Assembly: GCA_005784505.1 (NCBI GenBank)
Contig: VCAZ01000038.1
Location: forward strand, 1,654,898 to 1,718,897
Direction of reading: 5' to 3'
Length of the DNA: 64,000 nucleotides
DNA from: Bagarius yarrelli
Taxonomy: Eukaryota > Chordata > Actinopteri > Siluriformes > Sisoridae
Shown here: piece by piece, positions 1 to 11,399 of the stretch
How positions within the stretch are numbered: position 1 is the first letter of the stretch
Layout: each line of letters starts with the position of its first letter
Made by a program: the position numbers and the translations under genes
The notes under the pieces: model-generated
The model's database searches: none
Told to the model about the DNA's origin: nothing
What the model saw: the letters and a program-made list of their open reading frames with translations, nothing else

Positions 1-99
1 CACACACACACACATTACTTTGATTGTTCTGTTCTCTATTCTGTGATGCCACTGAGCAAAACCATTTTAAATAATTCATTAAATGACTTATTAATCATG

Positions 100-410
100 A
101 ACACACACCGATATAACATCCACCCAGCATCCCGTGTCTCACTTGATAGCTAGTCTGACAGCAAGTGGAGTCGTCTGATCTCCAGGGTAAATCAAAGGGT
201 AAAAAACCAGTTTATTGCAGTACATCCTTTTGTATTATCTTTTATACAGTATTTGTTAGTAATATTTTCCTATTTAAAAACATGTAACAACAAAATTTAT
301 GTTTATTTTGGGACCCAAAACGAAATAACGAAAAAATTTATTTGACATGCAAGTAATTTGAGTTTCGAGCTCTGTCACGGAACGGATTAGGATTAAAATT
401 AGTTCTATAC
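100..410. mobile_element. Truncated copy of the MITE-like element at 48783
   Basis: Shares CATCCACCCAGCATCCCGTG, GATAGCTAGTCTGACAG, AAGTGGAGTCGTCTGATCTC, AAGTAATTTGAGTTTCGAGC and CACGGAACGGATTAGG with 48950-49335. One end is missing. Confidence 0.6.
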
Positions 411-949
411 TAAAACTGCAGTCTTAATCAACAATCGTGGTATTGTTCTGTGTCAAACAGGTATCTGAAAGACTTTATTTGACAGAGAGGAAATTATTTA
501 TTAAGAAAATAAAAAAACAGTTAATTTTTTTTTTTTATGGATTTTTTCAGCCGCTCAGTTTCGTTACTGATAAAAGATTTTTTTTGTGTAAAATGTTTCA
601 CCAGGTACCAACAAATATCACATTCCCATTTTAATACTTAATGTAAACAATAAATAAAGTAAAAAATATCTTTCTACATGATTTTGTTTATTACACTGCT
701 GCAACATGGTTGGATAGTTACATAAATAACAGTGTGTATATTAAAGATTGATACTGTACTAATTTGTAGTTGCTAGAATTAGATGTCCTAAATGTAAGTT
801 AGCTTTTCGTTTCATTTCTCTTTACTATATTGTTCAATTGTCCATCCTGTCTCATTATTCTGAATGATTTCCTATGTATATGTAGATGTTAATGGCTTAA
901 TTTGTGATGTAGACTTTATAGCACACTGAAATTCTTTTTCGCATATCCC

Positions 950-1135
950 ATTTCAGTAAGTCAGAGCGCAGGGTCAGCTATGATGCAGCGCCTCTAGAAC
1001 AGGAAGGGTTAAGGGTCGTGCTCAAGGACCCGACAGTGGCTGGCTAACAGTGGTAGGGTTTGAACCCAGGTCTTTCTGGTCTTCAGATCAACAACTTAAC
1101 TCTTTGAGCCATTACTGCCCCTGCCACTTAAAATG
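950..1135 (-). mobile_element. tRNA-derived SINE, third family, in the receptor intron 2 / flank
   Basis: Minus-strand relative of 62762-63015: GAGCGCAGGGTCAGCTATGA, CCTCTAGAACAGGAAGGGTT, TTTGAACCCAGGTCTTTCTG. It lies just past exon 2 of the endothelin receptor. Confidence 0.7.
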
Positions 1136-1193
1136 TTGATTAAAATTTCATAAATCAAACTAAATAATTCAAATCGACACAATTCATACTAAC

Positions 1194-2133
1194 CTGTCAA
1201 TACTGAGGGCACACAAGCTAAGAACCGTGATGCCCACTGAGGCTTTCTGAATGAATGGCATAAGCTTGCAGATACACACACCAAACGGCCAGTCTTCTGC
1301 CAGCAGCTGGAGAGAAAAATCATAATTTTACTTAAAGACCAGTCATTTTTAACTGGTCTGTTAAATAGATATTTGGCATCAGACAATTTCATTTGAAAAC
1401 ATAACAAACTGTATATATATTTATTTATTTGTAATATATTTATTTTAATGTTTGTTATTTTAGTATTCTTACTAACTGTAATATAAGTTTATAATAGTGT
1501 AGTAATGTTGTCTCTGATTGTCTGGTCTGTGGGCATTCATACGCTAATGAGGCGTAGCTTTGGACTACAGGTAGCATTTACATTTAAATAAATAAGATAA
1601 AATACATTTTAAAAATCCTTTATAATTTGCATTTTTACTTTGCAGTTGTTTTAATTTTATTAGCATAAATAATTTTTATTTATGTCACTTTATCTTGTCT
1701 TACAGCATTTGCGTCATGTGTACTGTACCTTAAAGACGTTGATAGGGATGGCAATGAGGATGTAGAGAAGATCTCCTAAAGCTAAGCTGCCGATGAGCAC
1801 ATTAGGCCCGTTCCTCATGCACTTGTTCTTGTAGATGATCCGCAACAGTGTTGAGTTTCCAATGATGCCCACCACAAAAATAACGCAGGATATAACGGTG
1901 TTGATGTATTTGAATGTTTGCCTGATCTCACTGGGTCTGGCGCACATAGGTGGAAATGGGACACGGGGTGAGTTTCTTGACCCAGCCTGCTCCACATAGG
2001 AGCCATTCCAGGCAGTGCTGTCCACCTCCTGATCAGGAACCCGACCGAGCGCAACTTTAGTCGAGTCACGACCGAAGCGGGAAGCCCAACTGCAGCCTGT
2101 CAAGAGCAGAATCACTAACCACACAAACTTCAT
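1194..2133 (-). CDS. ednrb: Endothelin receptor, B type; first two coding exons (3' part outside window)
   Basis: A class A GPCR for endothelin peptides at the plasma membrane. Exon 1 is 1729-2133 (135 codons) and exon 2 is 1194-1306; both introns are GT-AG and exon 2 continues in phase 0 after INVFK. Residues 1-18 form a signal peptide (MKFVWLVILLLTGCSWAS), which is why I start here rather than at in-frame ATGs further upstream. An N-glycosylation site (NGS) follows, then the extracellular Cys before EIRQTFKYINT. TM1 carries GIIGNSTLLRIIY, the first loop KNKCMRNGPN and TM2 SLALGDLL. Exon 2 starts LLAEDWPFG, holds the TM3 Cys (CKLMPF) and ends in CALSIDR. The NSTLLRIIYKNK and LLAEDWPFG wording is that of B-type rather than A-type receptors. 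Oddities: Ala replaces the usual Asp in I-D-I/L-PINV, and there is an extra Cys in GVCIC. The remaining exons would lie left of position 1. Confidence 0.93.
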
Positions 2134-4200
2134 ACTCTGTTCTCTCCTGGAACGCTCGAGGAGATGAGTTACTTTGGGCTCCTTTGAATGAACCTGTGCC
2201 AAAAAATCATGTGTTTTAGACAATCCATCAGAACAGCTTATATACATAATGAAAAGTGCATGACACAAACCAAGCTCTTCATTTTAATTGTGTGTCAAGA
2301 AATGTTTCCTTAAGGAGGAACTACACATGTTTCAGCTAATTCTTTCGAAGTCATAGAACATCATATCTTACTCAAAACCAAATGACAGCCTAGAACAGAT
2401 GTGTTTTCTAATCTTCTCAGAATGGACCATTACCTTTTACACCGTTCACTTATGTGTCTAATCTATAAACATACACACAGCAGACTGCAGATCTTCCAAA
2501 CAATGGAATGAAATTGTGTCAAGTTCAGTCGATCCAGGCTTCCTTTGGTAAACTAAGATTGAAATGTATTCTTTTTTTTTTTAAACAAGTTGTTATCCAC
2601 AAATGAGGTGGCATATCTCACATTGTGACTTACTCCCTGACTTTTATGATTATTTCCCATAAGATTTTTTCGCCTCCCGTCACTATATATTATTATATTA
2701 GTAGCTAAGTATTGGGAAAGCTGGAGTGGGACCAAAAAAACAGAAAGGTTCTTTATTATTTTCAGGCTTGGGGCAGTAGAAGTCATGTGCACCCTCTTAG
2801 TATGAATAGCTTGATTGATTACCCAAATCTGGATGCGTTATTATATTGTATGAAATGTTATGTAAGTTATTTAATCAGAAAGCACACGCTTTTCACTACC
2901 AAGGAATAAAAACAAAAATGATCAACAACATTTAGGGGAAAAAAAAGACTAATTTTATCGGTTGCGTAAAAATAAAAAGTTTGTTATAATGAAAATGATA
3001 CTAACGATGGTGCAAAAATTGCTACTTATTCCATAACTGTCCAAAAACTATAACGAGAAAATACAAAGAATTCAGTGTAATGCTTTCACAATGGCATTGA
3101 GTATGAAGCTCAGAAATAGAGGTGGAGGGCAAGGGGCATAACATTTAGCAGACATTACACAGATTAACATAGACACCAAAATGTAAGATCTTTCAAGAAA
3201 GAGATATAATACAACAGCTGCATTGCTCCCATGCAGCATTTTCATAAAGTACCTCAGGGCAATCTCGGGTTTTTCAATACTTCTTTTGTATCACCACGTG
3301 AACTAGACTAGAACAGTGTTGAAGCCATCATTTTAAACAAAAAAAGGGCAGGAATCTTACAACCAACCAAAATAAGCAAGGACGATCTTATTTATTAGAG
3401 TAATAGTAATAAAATATTTTATGTTATTTTGCACGTAGGCTAATTAATTACTCAGTTGTCCGAGTTTAATATATATTTTTTTAATTCTTGTAAAAGGATT
3501 TGCAAAGTTTGAGTTGCTTAAAAACAATTTTTTAAGCATTATTTACAAGGTATTTAACAGTTAATAGTGTTTATTTGCAAATAAATCTGTATATGTGGAC
3601 ATTTTTTAAAAGGAAGTAATTATATGTGTTGTCTATTAACAAAAACATATTTTCTTGTTAATTCTATTAAAAAACAATCTTTTTAATCTGTTTGTTGTTT
3701 GAAAAATAAAAACAATTAATTATTTAGCAGGTGTGAACAGCAGACACTGATTTTTTTTAATTTCTAGATGATAAATAAACATAAATCTTCACTTAAAACG
3801 TGTAAAAAAAAAAGCTAATAGTGTTTTGGGGGTATAAACATTAACAACTGAGCCGCACCAAATATTTCACACTAATGCAAAACGTTTTAAAGTGATTTTT
3901 TTTTTTAGTGTAAACACATTAAAACTTTTTATTACTGTTTCTTATTATGATTGTAATGTGATTTTATTCTCAACAGTCAGAAATAAAACTATATATGAAC
4001 GCATATAAACACATTCTCGAATCTTACCTTTATGAGAAGTTAATTCGGATCTTTTTTTTCCCCCGAAGTTGTGTGTTTTTTCCTTTTATCAAATATTTCG
4101 AGTTTTATAAATACCGCAATCAAAATATGCTGTTTTCCCAACGCACATCTCCTCCACCGACTGTTTCTGACGCGCTCTAATCTCTCTGTGTTCCAGTGGC
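2134..4200. other. Upstream region of the endothelin receptor; no gene seen
   Basis: AT-rich and largely single-copy. No frame longer than about 80 codons looks like protein and no repeat family was recognised. It should hold the receptor's 5'UTR and promoter, but I could not place a start site. Confidence 0.6.
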
Positions 4201-4215
4201 TCGGTGTGTGTGTGT

Positions 4216-4250
<35 letters not shown>

Positions 4251-4556
4251 GGTTATATACGCGCCTAGTCCATGTGAGGAGCCGATGAGCTTCATCACAC
4301 TCACTTATTCACATCATCATCATCATCATTACACTCATCGCCTTTTACACCACGTGTTTATAATACAGATAAAATCAGTTCAAAAGTGAAAAAGGGCAAA
4401 TTTTATTTCAATAACTCATAGAAACATCAGTCAAAACAAATCTTTAGCTATTAAATTATTTTTTTAACATATATTTTTGTGAATATTTTTATGTTCGATT
4501 TTGAATCTCTACTGCAAAAAAACTACATTATGCAAATTATATATTTGCATGAAAGC

Positions 4557-4559
<3 letters not shown>

Positions 4560-4635
<76 letters not shown>

Positions 4636-4899
4636 ATATCTAGGCCCACCGAAATGTCTTGTCCACCCAATCAAAATTTGATAAAGACAGCAGGTATACA
4701 AATCCTTTGTGGATTTGTGATTTGATAAAAGCAGTCTGAGGTGAACTCTTGAAGCTTGAAGAAGGGGTGTAGAAAGCCCTGACCAATCACATCGCAAAAA
4801 AAAAAAAAACCCAAACATTTTTTATAGTCGGCCTGGGCACCAACTTTGTCAAGAAACAAAACATACGTGCTCATACTTTTATATTGAATGTGAAATGTG

Positions 4900-4939
<40 letters not shown>

Positions 4940-5095
4940 GTTCATACTTTTATATTGAATGTGAAATATGTTATATATATATACATATATATATATTTCT
5001 AACAAATAACATACACTAAATGGTAAACTATTTTTTTACTTATACACTAATGTGTGTGACAAGTACCACACACACACACACACACACACACACAG
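4560..5095. repeat. AT and CA microsatellites upstream of the endothelin receptor
   Basis: (AT)n at 4561-4632, 4902-4936 and 4973-4994; (CA)n at 5068-5095. A GT run lies nearby at 4204-4250. A segment beginning TTCATACTTTTATATTGAAT occurs twice (4873 and 4940) beside the AT runs. Confidence 0.85.
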
Positions 5096-5269
5096 TGCTA
5101 ATACTTTAAGGAAACATTAACAACAAACATTAAAACCCTCCTTTGCTAATTCTACTTTCTGTAGAAAATTTTAACACCAATAAAAATCTTTTTAACACTT
5201 ACAAATCTAAATGGTTTTACTTATATAACTTATATTAGTTATATAAATTTTTAAAGAACTGTTAAACAA

Positions 5270-5720
5270 AAAAAACCTTATCTTGGGCTGAGATACTTCC
5301 TGACAGTGACACTGCTGCCTGCTTTGGATGTAACAACTCCATGATAATTTAAGAAAAGAAAACAACAGCCAATGACAGCACATGACTCCTAAATAGCTTT
5401 AAAATGAGGCACGGGCTGTTTTCAACAAAGGCGGCCTGTCTTTAGAGCAGAGTGAGGGTGTAAAATTTACAAAAATTGCTTTAAAATAGCTTGACGACTT
5501 GCTAAATATAGTGAGATGAAGCCTTAGGCAAGACAGGCATTAAGGTTTATCTTTAATTCTGGCTGTGGACAGCTGGGAAAACGGGAACCTAGGTTACCTC
5601 TTCATCCGGTGCTACTTTGACCTCAAAGGCATCACCATGACACAACAATGTGCATTGTTGGAACGCGTGTTATGCTATTTATAGTAAGGTCACACATCAG
5701 AAGTGCGGTCTACAAAACAT
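5270..5720. promoter_or_regulatory. Candidate enhancer upstream of the endothelin receptor: SOX dimer site with TCF/LEF-like palindrome
   Basis: A less AT-rich, apparently single-copy stretch 3.1-3.6 kb upstream of the receptor ATG. At 5643-5660 two inward-facing SOX motifs form CAACAATG-TG-CATTGTTG; the cores AACAAT and ATTGTT are 4 bp apart, the arrangement bound by SOX8/9/10 dimers. Fifteen bp to the left (5615-5628) is CTTTGA-CC-TCAAAG, two facing TCF/LEF-like motifs. A single SOX motif AACAAAG lies at 5424-5430, and a CACATG E-box at 5379-5384. SOX10 is known to control EDNRB in neural crest. Enhancer function is inferred. Confidence 0.45.
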
Positions 5721-6085
5721 TTATCAATTTAAAACGGCAGAAAAACAAAAAACACACACTATCAAGACAGAGACATACTGTTATATACTGTAATTAATCA
5801 TAACACAAGTCTCTTATCTATATTTAAGGGTCCATCTTTAGTTGTTTTCTTTACCTCAAATGGGGTAAATATTTAAAATTATTTCGAGACTTTACATGTC
5901 CAGACTGCAGACTGCTTTTCCAGCAAATAATTAAATGAAATATATAACATCAATATATGTTATATATACAGTGTTAAGTGTCTGAGCTGCCTGCATATTT
6001 TCATTAAATATTGCAATATAATATTATGCAATATTAGAATATTAGATAATTTATCTTGTACATGCAAACAAAATTTAAAATTGGT

Positions 6086-6193
6086 ATTTGCTGGTATTTG
6101 ATTCAGTGGTTAAGGTCTGCTAATTGAAAGATCTGGGTTTGATTCCCAGCACCACCAATTGGGCCACTGTTGGGCCTCTGAGCAAGGCTACCT
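6086..6193 (+). mobile_element. tRNA-derived SINE, second family, 5' part
   Basis: TTCAGTGGTTAAGGTCTGCT, GGGTTTGATTCCCAGCACCA, TGAGCAAGGCTACC; truncated after that. Confidence 0.68.
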
Positions 6194-6261
6194 TTTCTTT
6201 TCTAAAAACCAACTTGCAATTTGTTAATTTAATGACATTTTTATTTAACAGAAAAAGGACA

Positions 6262-6540
6262 TTCATTCATTCATCTTCTACACCCGCTTATTCCCTACGT
6301 CAGGGTCACAGGGATCTGCTGGAGTCTATTCCAACTGTCTCTGAAAGGGCAAAAGGCAGGAGGGGGACACTTCAGCAACCTAACATACATGTTTTTGGAC
6401 TGTGTGAGGAAACCGGAGAACGCAGAGTAAACCTACGCAAGCACAAGGAGAACATACAAACTCCACACAGAAAGGCCCCTGCCCAGCAATCAAACCCAGG
6501 ACCTTGTTGCCTTTTGTGAGGCAACAGTGATGCCACAGGA
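6262..6540 (-). mobile_element. V-SINE-type tRNA-derived SINE with L2-like tail
   Basis: Minus-strand copy with tail CCCGCTTATTCCCTACGTCA / AGGGATCTGCTGGAGTCTAT, central CATGTTTTTGGACTGTG and a degenerate tRNA-like head (AATCAAACCCAGGACCTTG, complement of a pol III B box). Lacks part of the middle section. Confidence 0.8.
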
Positions 6541-6584
6541 AAAAGGACAAAGAAACACATTTTTTACAGATAAACTTGATTCTA

Positions 6585-6755
6585 TTCCAGGGTTGTTTAA
6601 ACTCCTGGAGGGCCCAACCCTAATCAAACACACCTGAACCAACTAGTCAAGATATTGCTAGGTACACTTTAAACTTACAGGTAGGTGTGTTGAAGCAATT
6701 GGAGCTGAACTCTGCAGTACACCGACCCTCCAGGACTGACATCCCTGATGTATTT
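6585..6755. mobile_element. Non-autonomous DNA transposon (MITE) relic
   Basis: Begins TCCAGGGTTGTTTAAACTCC and ends CCTCCAGGACTGACATCCCTG, imperfect inverted ends, with TAATCAAACACACCTGAACC inside. This layout is common in fish genomes and usually assigned to hAT-type MITEs. Partial relatives are at 25330-25425 and 27185-27245. Confidence 0.6.
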
Positions 6756-7708
6756 TTCCAACCTAAACACTGAACTGCTGTCTGCAAAATATCTTGTATT
6801 TTATTATATTTTATAATCATCTAAATATGTAAAAAAAACCCCCATATATTTACCTTCATTACGCTTGCAGTCTATTATAAAACCCATTTTCCCAGCTGTG
6901 CCATAGTTTCTTTACGTGGTTGTTGTTTGTTGTGGGGGTTTTTTCTCAGTCTCCCCTCAGATTCTTTACACACTTTGGCCTATTACAGTATTTTGGTAAA
7001 GATTATTCTTGATTTTAGAATTTTCTAGAATCTCTCAAGGCATATGGTGCCTTGACTGACAGATATTTGTAATTCTATGTTCTATACTTCTATAGTTCTT
7101 TATTTGGAGCTGGTGTCCCCCTGTGTTCTCACCTAAACACAGAGATGCCCAGACTACCATCCGGTTTACCATGTCATAGTCTGTGCTAATTTGCTCCAGA
7201 GAAATTCCAGTTGAGCAAACTCATGTTGCATTCCTCCATCACCTTTGGTGGCCAGATGTGTCAGATCATCCAGCACCAGTCTTCACTTGATGCTTTGCAA
7301 TTAATCTTTTTGACCTTACTGTATAGTACACAGATAAATGTATATATCTAGAAATTAATACAAACTACACTGTTAAACATCTGACTAAATCCAGGAGAGG
7401 ATTGGTTCTCTTTGGTTTCTTGCTTTTGTGTGTCAGGAAGACATCCCTTGCCACTATTATCCTTTGATTCAAGTGAATAAAAAGTAAAGTAAAATAAAAT
7501 AATAAAATTTATTGGTTTCCAGATGAGAAAACAGAACGAGGTCATGTAATAAAAAGAATTAGAAAAAAATAAACAGAACAAATGATTCCAATTTTTTTTA
7601 ACAGAACTTTATTAGAGCACTATTACTTTACTGTTGTTGGCAAGATTTATTTGAATACTGCTTTGCCAGTGTGCTTTGTTGTGAAGTTGCCATATAAATA
7701 TTATAAAA

Positions 7709-7850
7709 CATATCTATGGCTTAGTAATTAGCACTGTTGCCTCACAACAAGAAGGTCACAGCAAGGTCTTGAGTTTCCACGTTCTCCCTGTGTTTGAGTG
7801 GGTTTACTCTGGGTTCTCCGGTTTTCTCGAAGATAGAAGATGAATGAATG
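7709..7850 (+). mobile_element. SINE of the same family, head only
   Basis: GCTTAGTAATTAGCACTGTT and GCCTCACAACAAGAAGGTCA, then the central GTTTACTCTGGGTTCTCCGG; jumps directly to GAAGATGAATGAATG, so the L2-like tail is deleted. Confidence 0.7.
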
Positions 7851-8379
7851 AATATCTATAGTCACCATTTTGGGTGACTAGGGTCTTATAATCAAATCAA
7901 CATACTTACCCTAGTTGTTCTCAATGTTTTTTCTGACTCAAATGTAACCCAGTTTTGCTGACTCTTATGATAAGGGTTTTCTACATTTATCTTGACACAC
8001 CCAATCCAATTCATTAGTTGAGTCATTAATTACTCAGTTGTGACCTTCCAGAACCAGGGCTGTGCTCCAACATTTTACTATATCTTCTCAAAGAGCAATA
8101 CTATAGAAATAAAACTTAGAATATCTTTTAGAGTAGTCAATGTGCAGCTTGTATAACAGTAAAGATTTACTATCCTTTGAAAATAACTCAACATACACGC
8201 ATTATTGTCAATATTGTCAATGGGGTCATTAACAGATTCACATCATTTAACCATGCAAAGCCACATGTTCTATTCGTCATGTTTATGTGTTTGTCAGATT
8301 GATATGACCACACAGAGTTGTGTATCCCATATTACAGCATTTTAAATGTGGTGCACTTAGTACAATTTACCTATACTGA

Positions 8380-8640
8380 CCACTGGATGATCAACATGGC
8401 ACCTCATGACAAAGATAAGTTTTTCCACAAAGATGGGTTAGGTTACAGGAAAATCGGTACCACTCTGAAACTGAGTTACAGTACAGTGGACAGGGTCCTA
8501 CAGAGTTTTTCAAGACAAAGTCCACTCAAAACAGGCCTCCTACGGGTCGATTAAAGAAGTTGAGTCATCATGCTGTGCGTCATGTGCAGAATGTGCAGAA
8601 TCAACCAGAAAAATGCTGACATCATTGTGGGCCAGCTAGT
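8380..8640 (+). mobile_element. Fragment of a Tc1-like transposase (N-terminal DNA-binding part)
   Basis: One frame reads DGLGYRKIGTTLKLSYST, a helix-turn-helix-like start; after a frameshift it continues RPPTGRLKKLSHHAVRHV, the typical linker and second helix-turn-helix start of Tc1 transposases. No catalytic part and no inverted ends were found. Old relic. Confidence 0.55.
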
Positions 8641-8850
8641 TGACCCTGTGAGGCATATTTGAAATCTGATTTGTTAAAGAAACTGTCTTTAACAAAATTA
8701 GAAATTTGCCGCTGCAGAAGCAGCACTACTGATTCTGAAGAATTTGGGTAGATTAGATTAACATGGCAGCACATAGAAACTGAAATCTGATTGGACAAAA
8801 AAATCTAACATCCACATACACGTACTGGAAGCAGTGCAGCAAAAGAAACA
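8640..8850 (+). repeat. Dispersed repeat, inverted relative of 59405-59700
   Basis: CTGATTCTGAAGAATTTGGG, AACATGGCAGCACATAGAAA, CTGAAATCTGATTGGACAAA and GGAAGCAGTGCAGCAA are found as reverse complements in 59415-59525; the left part also matches 59540-59640. Not assigned to a known family. Confidence 0.65.
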
Positions 8851-10584
8851 CTACGAAATGAAAAGAATAAACTGTTGGGAATCAATTAATAAAAAATTAA
8901 AGTGCAAGTTATTATTGTTTAGAATGTTAATTTAAAAATAATTTGTTTGAAAAAATGCCAAATATTTATTATTATTAGAAATGACAGTATATATGCATAT
9001 ATATGTAATTTTTTTCAATTTCAAAATAAATTTGTGTATTATAGCATATGTGACAAACTAAAGTAATTTCTAGTTTGTTTAAGCATCAGTATGTGTTATG
9101 TCAGTTTGAGTCTCATCATTGTACAAAACTTACAAAAAACTATTGAAAATAGCAGTATAGAAGAAAAAGCTATTTCTAAAAATCGATTTTAATTGTCAAT
9201 TTAATTGTATATTTCTATAAATGGGTGCGTCAGCAATAATTAAGGTTCTGGTGTGAAATAGTTTCATTCATGGCTAGATGACTTAAGAAGTGAATGTTAT
9301 TCTTGTAGTTAATCTACACTGGTTCTATCGCTCCTGAGCATTTCAGCTGTACACATCCCTGCTATTTGTTTAGAATCACATTTTAAGTGAGGCCTCCTGG
9401 GGGAAGGGGATGAAAAGGTCAATTTTCCTGTCCAGCAACAATATAAAAGTAAAACATAGCAACTGAGGATAGACAGGCATTTCCTTTCTCCTGTACTCGA
9501 TGATCGATGATGTACAGTTCTGTGAGAAAAACGTGATAGAGGAGAGGAGGGGGCTGGCCTCAGGACAGAGAAGAACAGGAAAGTAAACGCGAAAAAAAGA
9601 ATTATTCATTATAAACACTGGGTTCTGTACAAAGAAAAAACTAGGCAATATTTTTAGCATAATAAACAGTATGGACATAGTATAGATATTCATTCATTTA
9701 TTCATCTTCTATACCCGATTATGTCCTAATTTGGGGTCATAGAGATCTGCTGAAGTCTATCAGCCGCTCTGAAAGGGTGAAAGGCAGGAGGGGGACACCC
9801 TGGACAGATCGCCAGTCCATCACAAGGCCACACACACACACACACTCACTCCTATTGACAACTTATCACTAATCAATCTAACATACATGTTTTTGGACTG
9901 TGGGAGGAAACCAGAGTACCCTGAGTAAACCTACACAAACACAGGGGAGAACATGGAAACTCCACACAAAAAGACCCCTGCCAGGGAATCAAATCCGCGA
10001 CCTTCTTGCTGTAAGGCAACAGTGCTAATCACTAAGCCACCGTACTGCCCTAGTGTAGATATCGGGGAAACTAAGTGGGAGAGGTTGAAGAAATAAAAGG
10101 GCGGTGGACCACAGGACAGGGGGGCTGCAGCACCCTCATCACCCATTCATCGTGTGGTAGTAATGGGCTGTAATTGCTTTGGGGTGCTGTCGTATCCGCT
10201 GTTGGTTGGCTGCTTTCTAGTCTCATGGCTCAATTTGCTTTGATTTTGTTTGAGAGTCAGAAATGCATTTTTGCTCCATTTGGACTGGTGTATTTTGCAT
10301 TTTCAGTGACGCTGTGTACGTTGTGACATCATGTGTAGGCTTTTTTTTTTTACACATTAAATTAAATAATTAATTAATACAATAAATATATTGATATAAA
10401 ACATTGATATATGTCACCACAAAGTTGTATCTTATTCCATGACTGCAAATAGGAAGTCCAAACTGGTTACAGCATGATAATACCCCTGTGCGCTAAGTTC
10501 GCTTCATGGAGTAAAACTTTTTTTTGCCTGTTATTCGTCACACAGTGCAACAATAAACAATGGAAAAACGAAGAAAATAGATTA
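8851..10584. other. Intergenic DNA, one SINE, otherwise unassigned
   Basis: Apart from the SINE at 9688-10050, unassigned. The stretch 9230-9560 is less AT-rich than its surroundings and non-repetitive to the eye (TATAAAAG at about 9442). 10160-10340 is likewise unassigned. No convincing frame. Confidence 0.5.
9688..10050 (-). mobile_element. Near full-length V-SINE-type SINE
   Basis: Minus-strand copy with all parts: tail (GATCTGCTGAAGTCTATCAG), the GCCAGTCCATCACAAGGCC middle with a short CA run, CATGTTTTTGGACTGTGGGA and the tRNA-like head ending near GCCACCGTACTGCCC. Confidence 0.85.
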
Positions 10585-10716
10585 ATTTATTTATCTTCTA
10601 TACCTGCTTATTCCCTGATTCAGGATCACAGGGATCTGCTGGAGTCTATCCCAGCCGTCTCTGAAAGGGCAAAACCCTGTACACCCTGGACAGATTGCCA
10701 AGTCCATCACAAGGCA
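10585..10716 (-). mobile_element. SINE tail fragment
   Basis: Only the L2-like tail is present (CTGCTTATTCCCTGATTCAG to GTCCATCACAAGGC), minus strand. It truncates at the usual 5' side. Confidence 0.75.
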
Positions 10717-11096
10717 GAAAATATTAAAAAATAGCAAAATGTTACTATATTAACTATATAGTAAAATACAACAGTCTGGAAAAAATGCAACATGTTTAAA
10801 TACAGAAATTACAGGTATATGATTTATATAGAATTATCACATTTTTTTCTATAATGCAAACTTGTGCATCTGTGTATGTGTGTCTGTGTGTTACGTAGCA
10901 AAATGCTGAATCTCAGACTCATAATGATGTCGTCATTTAGTAGATTGCATGAAGTGTGATAGTCTACCTGAACTTCTCTGTGATCCTTGATCCTAGAACC
11001 TTCCTGATGAGAGAACTGACAGGAAACCATGTGTTCAAGTCTTAATAAATCTGCTGGCCCTGAAACGACATCATTATATGTATTGAGGTAGGGAAA

Positions 11097-11235
11097 GGGG
11101 TAGCTTAATGGTTAAGGTTAAGGTGTTGATTGTGGGTTTGATTTCCATTACCACCAAGTTACCACTACTGTGCTTCTGAGCAAGGCCCCTAAACTTTCCG
11201 CCAAATGCTGTAGATATAAATGTAGAAAACTCTCC
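11097..11235 (+). mobile_element. tRNA-derived SINE, second family
   Basis: GGGTAGCTTAATGGTTAAGG, GGGTTTGATTTCCATTACCA, TGAGCAAGGCCCCTAAAC, end CCAAATGCTGTAGATATAAA. Confidence 0.7.
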
Positions 11236-11290
11236 ACAATCCTCTGGCAGATCTTAATCTGGACACGGTTTTGAGATAGTAGAGACACTT

Positions 11291-11394
11291 GGTGACAGGG
11301 ACGTGCTGACATCGTTAAAATCTACCATGTTATTAACTTTATGTGACAGGGACGTGCTGACATCGTTAAAATCTACCATGTTATTAACTTTATG
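11291..11394 (+). repeat. Two tandem copies of a 53-bp unit
   Basis: The unit starting GTGACAGGGACGTGCTGACA occurs twice in a row with no differences seen, so the duplication is recent. No coding role seen. Confidence 0.85.
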
Positions 11395-11399
11395 TTACT

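Noticed and set aside
2134..2268. Upstream in-frame ATGs extending the endothelin receptor by 45 codons
   Set aside because: The Met at 2133 is followed at once by a clear signal peptide; a longer N-terminus would bury it.
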